From Clostridia bacterium (GTDB taxonomy: Bacteria; Bacillota; Clostridia; Oscillospirales; CAG-272): a DNA stretch of 8,342 bases. The position numbers and the translations under genes are program-made. The notes beneath the pieces are model-generated. The model was not told the DNA's origin and searched no databases. It saw nothing but the letters and a program-made list of their open reading frames with translations. Shown here in pieces: positions 1 to 4,912 of this stretch. Positions within the stretch are counted from its first letter, which is position 1. Each line of letters starts with the position of its first letter. The stretch covers positions 1 through 8,342 of the forward strand of contig JAFTNI010000104.1 in assembly GCA_017451975.1 (NCBI GenBank), in the 5' to 3' direction.

Positions 1-110
1 AAGATGACCGCGGAGGTGGCACCAAGCCTTCCCCTCTTAGTAGGGGAAGGGGGACCGCACGGGGTCCTCAAATGATGCGAAGCATCGTTTGGGGTTCTCG
101 GTTTGCGGTG

Positions 111-179
111 GATGAGGTGTTCTTTCGTTACTATTGCAAAAGTGAAAATTTTAATTTAAAAGCGATGGTACACCTCATC
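111..179. repeat. Long inverted repeat with AT-rich centre
   Basis: Perfect 10-bp arms GATGAGGTGT (111-120) and ACACCTCATC (170-179) enclose a 49-base AT-rich core. Inside, ACTATTGC (130-137) can pair with GCGATGGT (162-169) using G-T wobbles, which would lengthen the stem after a bulge. This is the largest single palindrome of the left-hand repeat region and could be its core module. No promoter or coding signal was recognised within it. Confidence 0.6.
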
Positions 180-199
180 AGTCACGCTTATGCGTGCCA

Positions 200-229
200 G
201 CTTCCCCTAACGCTTATGCGAGGGGAAGC
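200..229. repeat. GCTTCCCCT hairpin with nested CGC/GCG stem
   Basis: GCTTCCCCT (200-208) pairs with AGGGGAAGC (221-229), and inside it CGC (211-213) pairs with GCG (218-220) around a TTAT loop, giving a near-continuous 12-bp stem. The inner segment ACGCTTATGCG (210-220) is an exact copy of 184-194, the neighbouring hairpin. Confidence 0.55.
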
Positions 230-341
230 CATAGGGGCGGGCGAACACAGTTCGCCCCTACGAATACGGCTGAGATTTTTACACCACCGTAGGGTACGGG
301 TTTTCCGTCCCGCAAAAATGGGTTACTAACAAGGCAAAACT

Positions 342-369
342 AAAACGGCTCTCGTGCGAGAGCCGTTTT
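342..369 (-). terminator. Intrinsic terminator of galE
   Basis: AAAACGGCTCTC (342-353) and GAGAGCCGTTTT (358-369) form a perfect 12-bp stem with a four-base loop (GTGC), starting 6 bp beyond the galE stop codon. Read on the minus strand it ends in a U-containing tract (TTTTAGTTTTG). The A-rich and T-rich flanks make it potentially active in both directions, so it could also stop transcription coming from the left. Confidence 0.85.
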
Positions 370-375
370 GGTTTG

Positions 376-1392
376 TTAATCATCGTAACCGTTGGGGTTG
401 TTTTTCTGCCATCTCCATGTATCGCGGCACATATCAACGATGCCGAGCTCTGCCTGCCAGCCGAGCTTTTCTTTTGCCTTCGTTGCATCTGCAAAGCATT
501 CTGCAATGTCGCCGGGGCGGCGAGCGGCAATGCGGTAGTTGATTTTTATGCCGTTTGCTTCTTCAAATGCGTGAACCATATCAAGCACGCTATAGCCAAC
601 GCTTGTGCCGAGGTTGAACACCTCAAGGCCGTCGTTCTTTTCGATGTAGCGCGCGGCGGCAACGTGGCCTTTTGCAAGGTCAACAACGTGAATGTAATCG
701 CGCACGCCCGTGCCGTCCTTCGTGGGGTAGTCGTCACCGAAAACGCCGAGCTGGGGGAGCTTGCCTACAGCAACCTGGGAAATATAGGGCATGAGGTTAT
801 TCGGAATACCCTGGGGGTCCTCACCGATAAGGCCAGAAACGTGAGCGCCGACAGGGTTGAAATAGCGGAGTATAACCGCGGAAAATGCGGGGTCTGCCAT
901 ACAAACGCCCTCGAGAATGCGCTCGATCATATATTTTGTCCAGCCATAGGGGTTTGTGCATCTGCCAACAACGGCGGTTTCTTTTATCGGCACTTCGTCG
1001 GGCGCGCCGTAAACCGTGGCAGAGGAGGAGAAGATGAGGTTTTTGCAACCGAACGCCTTCATAACCTCAAGGAGCGTGAGCGTGGAATCGAGGTTGTTTC
1101 TGTAATATTCGATAGGCTTTGCCACAGATTCGCCAACAGCCTTGTAGCCTGCGAATTGGATAACCGCGCCTATTTCTTCATTTGCGAAAACCCCGGTAAG
1201 CGCTGCTTTATCTGCAACGTCTATTTCATAGAAAGGGAATTCCTTTCCGGAAATTTTCTTTATTCTTTTGATAGATTCGGGCTTGCTGTTGGAAAAGTTA
1301 TCTGCGATAACGATTTCGTAGCCTGCGTCCATAAGTTCAATGGCGGTATGGGAGCCGATGTAGCCCGCGCCGCCCGTAAGCAAAATTTTCAT
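376..1392 (-). CDS. galE: UDP-glucose 4-epimerase
   Basis: GalE interconverts UDP-glucose and UDP-galactose in the cytoplasm (Leloir pathway and supply of UDP-Gal for glycans). The protein is 338 residues, the same length as the E. coli enzyme as I recall it. The N-terminus has the Rossmann NAD motif GGAGYIG (7-13). The SDR catalytic set is present at the E. coli positions: SSSATVYG (Ser124) and Y149-x3-K153. RYFNPVGAH (177-185), EDPQGIPNNLMPYI and DGTGVRDYIHV are family signatures. The residue aligned with E. coli Tyr299 is Cys299 (RRPGD-IAEC, 291-299), as in human GALE Cys307, so it probably also accepts UDP-GlcNAc/UDP-GalNAc (inference). The ATG at 1390-1392 has AAAGGA 11 bases upstream. 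It is a single-gene unit with its own promoter and terminator. Confidence 0.96.
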   Translation of the reverse strand: MKILLTGGAGYIGSHTAIELMDAGYEIVIADNFSNSKPESIKRIKKISGKEFPFYEIDVADKAALTGVFANEEIGAVIQFAGYKAVGESVAKPIEYYRNNLDSTLTLLEVMKAFGCKNLIFSSSATVYGAPDEVPIKETAVVGRCTNPYGWTKYMIERILEGVCMADPAFSAVILRYFNPVGAHVSGLIGEDPQGIPNNLMPYISQVAVGKLPQLGVFGDDYPTKDGTGVRDYIHVVDLAKGHVAAARYIEKNDGLEVFNLGTSVGYSVLDMVHAFEEANGIKINYRIAARRPGDIAECFADATKAKEKLGWQAELGIVDMCRDTWRWQKNNPNGYDD

Positions 1393-1403
1393 AAAACGTA
1401 CCG

Positions 1404-1471
1404 TCCTTTCAAATTTTACATAAAATGTATTTTACCTTTATATTTTACCACACATACGCGCGCGGTGTCAA
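1404..1471 (-). promoter_or_regulatory. galE promoter and ribosome binding site
   Basis: On the minus strand, TTGACA (1466-1471) and TAAAAT (1442-1447) are separated by 18 bp, and the -10 box is preceded by TG one base upstream (extended -10). Transcription would begin near 1435. The ribosome binding site AAAGGA lies at 1404-1409. A second TAAAAT-like box lies at 1429-1434, because TATTTTACC (plus strand) is repeated at 1428-1436 and 1441-1449. The -35 box abuts the terminator of the upstream operon exactly. Confidence 0.7.
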
Positions 1472-1502
1472 CAGAAAAACAAGCCTTGCGCTTGTTTTTC
1501 TG
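1472..1502 (-). terminator. Intrinsic terminator of the regulator-transporter operon
   Basis: Two perfect 13-base arms (1472-1484 and 1490-1502; CAGAAAAACAAGC and its complement) flank a five-base loop. The outer half of the stem is A/T-rich, so on the minus strand the 3' arm supplies the T tract (GCTTGTTTTTCTG). It starts 14 bp past the permease stop codon and separates this operon from galE. Confidence 0.8.
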
Positions 1503-1516
1503 CAAAAATATAAATT

Positions 1517-2275
1517 TTAATAAATTTCGTGCTTTTTCGCCCATGCGCGGTATAGCGCTTTGAGCAATGTTTCAAATATAAGGCTCAGCACAATGATGGT
1601 GGCTGTTATGGCAAATACCTCTGCTGACTCTAAGTAGTTTTTGGCGCTTGCGAGCATATTGCCAAGGCTTTCGGGCGGGCGGCAGATGACCTCTGCGGCT
1701 ATGCCCGATTTCCAGGCGAAGCCAAGCCCTGTTACCGCCGAGGAAAGGAAGGCGGGCGCAAGGTTTGGCAGCACTATGAAGAATATCTGCCCCCATTTGC
1801 CCGCGCCGTCTACGGCGGCGGCTTCCAGCGCCGCTTTATCTACGCCGCGCATACCGTGCAGCATATTATCCCAGATTATCGGCAGCACCATAAAAAACGA
1901 AATGAATATGGGCAGGGTATCTGTTTTTATCCATACAAGCGCAAGTATTATGAAGGATGCCACGGGAATGGCGCGCACAAGGCCGAGAAGCGGCGCGAAG
2001 AGCCCTTCGAAAAACCTGAAGCGGTAGGAAAGCACCGCGCCCAAACAGCCGAAAACCAGCGCAAGCAGAAAGCCCGCCAGTATGCGGAAGAGTGAGCGCA
2101 CAATAGCCGTGCGGAATTTTTCCGTGGCGGCGAGTGCGGCGAGTGTTTCCAGAGTTTTCACGGGCGAGGGCACGAGTATTTCGCGGTTAACGTACAAGCT
2201 CACGGCAAACCATATACCTACCCAAAAGGCGGCAACGAGTGCCGCCTTGAGTATTTTTAAAAGATTAGCCTTCAT
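1517..2275 (-). CDS. ABC transporter permease, NitT/TauT-like (BPD_transp_1)
   Basis: This is an inner-membrane permease of 252 residues, a typical length for the SsuC/TauC/NrtB-like group. There are about six hydrophobic segments (roughly 11-28, 62-83, 92-116, 120-136, 172-190, 219-240). The cytoplasmic EAA loop that docks the ATPase is clear: EAAAVDGAGKWGQIFFIVLP at 151-170. VRAIPVASFIILALVWI (100-116) and GFAWKSGIAAEVI (185-197) resemble conserved stretches of the aliphatic sulfonate/taurine/nitrate permeases. The start ATG (2273-2275) overlaps the end of the substrate-binding protein gene by 11 bp, implying translational coupling. The substrate cannot be read from the sequence. No ATPase gene follows; the operon ends at a terminator after this gene. 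Confidence 0.9.
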   Translation of the reverse strand: MKANLLKILKAALVAAFWVGIWFAVSLYVNREILVPSPVKTLETLAALAATEKFRTAIVRSLFRILAGFLLALVFGCLGAVLSYRFRFFEGLFAPLLGLVRAIPVASFIILALVWIKTDTLPIFISFFMVLPIIWDNMLHGMRGVDKAALEAAAVDGAGKWGQIFFIVLPNLAPAFLSSAVTGLGFAWKSGIAAEVICRPPESLGNMLASAKNYLESAEVFAITATIIVLSLIFETLLKALYRAWAKKHEIY

Positions 2276-3350
2276 AGCCCATGTAGAAAAGGCCGTCCGC
2301 GGGCATTTTGCCGCCGATAGAGGCGGGGTTAGCCGTGTGGAGCACCGTGAAGTAGCCCGTGAGGCTCGCTTTCATAGAGGCGCCCGTTGCGAACGTGATG
2401 TTGCACTTCGGAATAGCCTGCTTTGCAATAGCCGCTTTTGCGATAATGCCGTGCTTTTCGCAAAGAGCCGCCGCTGTGTCTACGTCTGCTTTAACTGCTT
2501 CGATAGAAGCCTTGTATTCCTTGAGGAAGAGGTCAACCTTATCCTTGTTTGCATCGAGGTATGCTTTTGTTGTAACAACGCAACCCATCATAAGCGCGCT
2601 GTCTGTGCCTTCTGCAATCTTTTCCCATTCTGCGTTCATATCGATAACGGGTTTGATTGTTTTGCCCGCTTTGTTGCCCTGAATTGTCGTTGCCGTTGCA
2701 ACGGGCTGGGGAAGCATTGCGATTTCAACAGAGCCGCTTACCATTGCCGCGGAAATAGCCGCGCCGTCGTCCATAAAGTTGATGGTTACGTTTTTAACAC
2801 CGTTCTGCTCAAGAACGTATTTGAGAATATATTCGGGGTTGGAGCCCTGGCCCGTAGCCGTGATTGTCTTGCCTTCAAGATCCTTGATGTTTGTTACCGT
2901 GCCCGTAGCGTCCATGATATAGAGCACGCCGAGCGTGTTTGCCGCGAGGATAACAACGTCTTCTCCCTTATTGAGAAGGGCTGCCGCCATGTTTGTGGGC
3001 ATAGCAACTATATCTGCTTCGCCGTTGAGGAAAGCTGCCTGAGCCTTCATCTGGTTTTCTGCGAGAACGAAATTATATTTGCCCTCTGTCTGGCCGTTTG
3101 CGCTCTTTTCCATCATGGAAACAGCGCCTACGCCCGTGGGGCCGCTTATAACGTATACGTTTGCGGGCTTTGTATCTGCGGGCTTATTTGTGCTGCCCGT
3201 GGTGGAGCTGCTTGTGCCCGTTGTTGCGTTGCCGCTTGCGCCTGTGCCGGAGGTTGCGGAGGTAGATGTGCTTGTATCGCCGCAGGAGGCAAAAGACAGA
3301 ACGGAAAGCGCGAGCGCAAGCACGAGAGCAATAATTTTTGTGATTTTCAT
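2265..3350 (-). CDS. ABC transporter substrate-binding lipoprotein
   Basis: This is an extracytoplasmic, membrane-anchored solute-binding protein of 361 residues. Residues 1-22 form a lipoprotein signal peptide (Lys at 3 and 5, hydrophobic core 6-20) ending in the lipobox-like LSFAS-Cys23; Phe at -3 is less usual than Leu. Residues 24-63 are a Ser/Thr/Gly-rich flexible linker. The folded domain starts near VYVISGPTGVGAVSMME (65-81) and fits the NMT1/TauA-like periplasmic-binding type II fold: ADIVAMPTNMAAALLNKGEDVVILA (112-136), and KDLEGKTITATGQGSNPEYIL (156-176) resembling the KDLKGKKV...GS region of that group. The ligand is unknown. The ATG (3348-3350) overlaps the regulator stop by 4 bp (ATGA), with AAAGGAG about 10 bases upstream, so it belongs to the same operon as regulator and permease. 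Confidence 0.88.
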   Translation of the reverse strand: MKITKIIALVLALALSVLSFASCGDTSTSTSATSGTGASGNATTGTSSSTTGSTNKPADTKPANVYVISGPTGVGAVSMMEKSANGQTEGKYNFVLAENQMKAQAAFLNGEADIVAMPTNMAAALLNKGEDVVILAANTLGVLYIMDATGTVTNIKDLEGKTITATGQGSNPEYILKYVLEQNGVKNVTINFMDDGAAISAAMVSGSVEIAMLPQPVATATTIQGNKAGKTIKPVIDMNAEWEKIAEGTDSALMMGCVVTTKAYLDANKDKVDLFLKEYKASIEAVKADVDTAAALCEKHGIIAKAAIAKQAIPKCNITFATGASMKASLTGYFTVLHTANPASIGGKMPADGLFYMGYEG

Positions 3351-4012
3351 AATGTGTTTTCTCCTTTTATTATCCAGATATTTTCGTTCTTCGAAATGAG
3401 CCCCTCGGCTTCCAGCTTTTCAAACGCACGGTAAAGGCTCGAGCGCCCTATGCCGAGCGTTTTTGCAAGCGCCGACATACTGGAGGGCATATCGACCTCG
3501 CCGCCTGTGCCCGCGTGCTGCTTCATATAGCCCAGCAGGCGCGCGCCCGCCCCGTGAAGCGAAAGCTCTGCTATTTTGCGGTTGAGGTAACGTATTTTCG
3601 AGGAAAGAAAGGAAATGTAATTGCGGGCGGCTTGCGGGTAGAGCATGAAAAGCTTTTCAAGCGTTTTTTCGTCTATAAAAACCACGGCGCACGCGCTTTG
3701 TGCGTGGATTGTGCTGACGTAGTATTCGCCCGCGCCGAAAAGGGCGGCGGCGCCGAATGTTTCACCCGCAGACATATCGCGCAGTATAACGCGGTTTTCA
3801 CCGTCTGACGTTGTAACGCGCACGGTGCCGCTTACTATAACGCCGAGCGCGCTATAGAATCGGTCGCTTTTATAAACGCATTCTCCTTTTGCGAAAAACT
3901 CTGTTTTTGCCAGCATTTCCTCCTCTGTTTCCTGCCCGGGGCGGGGAAGCCCCGCAAAGAGGAACGAGGAAAGAAAGCGCTCTTTCATTTCTTCCGTTAT
4001 TCTTTCGTCCAT
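3347..4012 (-). CDS. Crp/Fnr-family transcriptional regulator
   Basis: This is a cytoplasmic regulator of 221 residues. It has an N-terminal cyclic-nucleotide-binding-like beta-roll (about 35-120, including VSGTVRVTTSDGENRVILRDMSAGETFGAAALFG), a long dimer helix, and a C-terminal winged helix-turn-helix (SALAKTLGIGRSSLYRAFEKLEAEGLI, about 180-206). It lacks the Fnr Cys cluster at the N-terminus and the Arg-Ser phosphate-binding pair of cAMP-binding CRP, so its effector is not cAMP or a Fnr-type Fe-S cluster (inference). I chose the ATG at 4010-4012 because GGAG (4023-4026) lies 9 bases upstream of it. The in-frame ATG at 4019-4021 would add three residues but has the GGAG only 1 base away. 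It is the first gene of the operon and has a palindromic operator over its transcription start, suggesting autoregulation. Confidence 0.92.
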   Translation of the reverse strand: MDERITEEMKERFLSSFLFAGLPRPGQETEEEMLAKTEFFAKGECVYKSDRFYSALGVIVSGTVRVTTSDGENRVILRDMSAGETFGAAALFGAGEYYVSTIHAQSACAVVFIDEKTLEKLFMLYPQAARNYISFLSSKIRYLNRKIAELSLHGAGARLLGYMKQHAGTGGEVDMPSSMSALAKTLGIGRSSLYRAFEKLEAEGLISKNENIWIIKGENTL

Positions 4013-4026
4013 TTTATACATCTCCG

Positions 4027-4050
4027 AAAGTGTGCCAAATGGGACACTTT
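4027..4050. promoter_or_regulatory. 24-bp palindromic operator, probable Crp/Fnr-family site
   Basis: AAAGTGT-n-CCA (left arm) and a mirrored T-GG-n-ACACTTT (right arm) form a 24-bp inverted repeat with only a few central or single-base breaks. It lies immediately downstream of the minus-strand -10 box, covering about +2 to +25 of the regulator mRNA and stopping just before its GGAG. The TGTG/CACA-like half-sites and dyad spacing are what Crp/Fnr dimers bind, so autorepression is the simplest reading (inference). No second full copy was seen in the window. Confidence 0.7.
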
Positions 4051-4058
4051 TTGAAATG

Positions 4059-4087
4059 ATTATAACTTATAAAAACCAAAAAATCAA
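4059..4087 (-). promoter_or_regulatory. Promoter of the regulator-transporter operon
   Basis: On the minus strand TTGATT (4082-4087) and a perfect TATAAT (4059-4064) are separated by 17 bp. Transcription should start near 4052, just upstream of the palindrome at 4027-4050. A/T tracts upstream (4091-4146) could act as an UP element. Confidence 0.8.
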
Positions 4088-4090
4088 TAG

Positions 4091-4146
4091 TTTTTTCGAA
4101 AAAAGTTTGATTTTTGATGAAATTTTTTTGAAAAAGCCTATTTTTT
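4091..4146. promoter_or_regulatory. A/T-tract region between divergent promoters
   Basis: This segment has runs of five to seven A or T at roughly 8-12 bp intervals (4091-4096, 4099-4104, 4111-4115, 4123-4129, 4131-4135, 4141-4146), including the perfect palindrome TTTTTTCGAAAAAA (4091-4104). Such phased tracts often produce curved DNA and stimulate promoters in low-GC Firmicutes. The function is inferred from composition only. The rest of the 4013-4382 gap holds no gene that I can support. Confidence 0.4.
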
Positions 4147-4270
4147 CGCTATACGGAAAGAGAAAAAACAGCTTATAAATAAAAATAAAAAAGGTAATTT
4201 ATGGCTTAATGATGTGCAAAATAGATGAAAAATGATGCAAAAATTTGTATGCTATTTTGAAAAAATATAT

Positions 4271-4299
4271 GGAATTTTACAAAATAATGTGATATAATA
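4271..4299 (+). promoter_or_regulatory. Promoter of the hydrogenase operon
   Basis: TATAAT at 4294-4299 is preceded by TGA, giving a full extended -10 (TGATATAAT). The -35 candidate TGGAAT (4271-4276) has 17-bp spacing but matches TTGACA at only three of six positions, so the extended -10 probably carries recognition, possibly helped by an activator. Transcription would start near 4306 and leave a 5' leader of about 77 bases, which can form a 7-bp hairpin (about 4317-4323 with 4345-4351). Confidence 0.65.
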
Positions 4300-4382
4300 T
4301 ATCTATTATTTTATGCGCCGTGCCCGATACATAAAAAACGTCGTGCATGGCATTAAATCCGTTTAAGGAGGGAGTTTCAAAA

Positions 4383-4874
4383 ATGAAAAAGAAAATGACT
4401 ACGGTGACATTCACCGGCACGCCCGAGCAGGAGCAGAAGCTCGACGCCGTTATTGCCAAATACGGCAAAGACGAGGGTGCTATCATGCGTATTCTTCAGG
4501 ATGCGCAGGAGATCTACGGCTATCTTCCCATAGAAGTTCAGAAGATGATCTCTATCAAAACAGGTGTTTCGCTTGCAGAAATCTACGGCGTTGCAACATT
4601 CTATTCCCAGTTTTCTCTTAACCCGAAGGGTCAGGTGGCAATTTCCGTTTGCCTCGGCACGGCTTGCTACGTAAAAGGTGCGGGCCCTGTTATGGAGAAA
4701 ATCTGCGAAATTCTCGGCGTACAGCCCGGCGAAACCAGCGCAGACGGCAAATTCAGCGTTGACGCCACACGTTGCCTCGGTGCTTGCGGCCTTGCCCCCG
4801 TTATCACCATCAACGAAGACGTTTACGGCAAGCTCAAACCCGCAGAAGTTAAAGACATACTTGCTAAATATTGA
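4383..4874 (+). CDS. hydC: NuoE-like [2Fe-2S] subunit of NAD-linked [FeFe]-hydrogenase (HydC)
   Basis: This is the small electron-transfer subunit of a soluble NAD-coupled, probably electron-bifurcating, [FeFe]-hydrogenase, homologous to the 24-kDa NuoE subunit of complex I. It has 163 residues. The helical N-terminal half contains the family stretch GAIMRILQDAQEIYGYLP, followed by VSLAEIYGVATFYSQFSLNPKG. The thioredoxin-like [2Fe-2S] domain has ligands Cys90 and Cys95 (CLGTAC) and Cys131 and Cys135 (CLGAC). I chose the ATG at 4383 because AAGGAGG (4365-4371) lies 11 bases upstream; an in-frame ATG at 4347 has no ribosome binding site and falls in the leader hairpin. It is the first gene of the rightward operon, 38 bp before the NuoF-like gene. 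The gene symbol is by role and order. Confidence 0.93.
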   Translation: MKKKMTTVTFTGTPEQEQKLDAVIAKYGKDEGAIMRILQDAQEIYGYLPIEVQKMISIKTGVSLAEIYGVATFYSQFSLNPKGQVAISVCLGTACYVKGAGPVMEKICEILGVQPGETSADGKFSVDATRCLGACGLAPVITINEDVYGKLKPAEVKDILAKY

Positions 4875-4912
4875 TAAGCAAACCTATAAGTTACAAGAAA
4901 GGATATTAAACT

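Larger units (their letters stand above)
1..315. repeat. Multi-hairpin intergenic repeat region, no gene
   Basis: I see no supported gene here. The stretch is a chain of short inverted repeats: 27-35 with 42-50 (CCTTCCCCT/AGGGGAAGG), 52-56 with 63-67 (GGACC/GGTCC), 69-78 with 82-91 (one G-T wobble), 111-120 with 170-179 (GATGAGGTGT/ACACCTCATC), 183-187 with 192-196 (CACGC/GCGTG), 200-208 with 221-229 (GCTTCCCCT/AGGGGAAGC), 239-246 with 250-257 (GGGCGAAC/GTTCGCCC), and an imperfect one at 292-311. From memory, similar blocks (GATGAGGTGT hairpin followed by GCTTCCCC and GGGCGAAC hairpins) recur between genes in many gut Clostridia, which suggests a dispersed non-coding element; that recurrence cannot be verified from this window. 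The left end may lie outside the window. Confidence 0.6.

Noticed and set aside
1..315. CRISPR array
   Set aside because: The repeats are differing hairpins, not regularly spaced identical repeats with unique spacers.
72..329. Open frame of 85 codons on the plus strand within the repeat region
   Set aside because: It runs through several hairpins, has no clear ribosome binding site, and the protein has no recognisable pattern; it is best explained by the repeats.
373..1563. Long plus-strand open frame (396 codons) opposite galE
   Set aside because: It is the antisense of a certain galE gene and its product is Cys-rich with no family features.
2082..3434. Long plus-strand open frame (450 codons) opposite the binding-protein gene
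   Set aside because: Antisense shadow; the Cys/Arg-rich product is a by-product of Ala/Gly/Thr codons on the other strand, and it spans a gene junction.
4257..4262. TTGAAA as -35 box of the hydrogenase promoter
   Set aside because: It is 31 bp from the TATAAT, too far for sigma-70-type recognition.
4347..4382. Upstream in-frame ATG (4347) as the start of the NuoE-like gene
   Set aside because: There is no ribosome binding site before it, the extra 12 residues are not family-like, and a strong AAGGAGG serves the ATG at 4383.
4260..4382. Rex (NADH-sensing repressor) site or riboswitch in the hydrogenase leader
   Set aside because: No TTGTTAA-n4-TTAACAA-like palindrome was found, and the leader is too short and weakly structured for a known riboswitch class.
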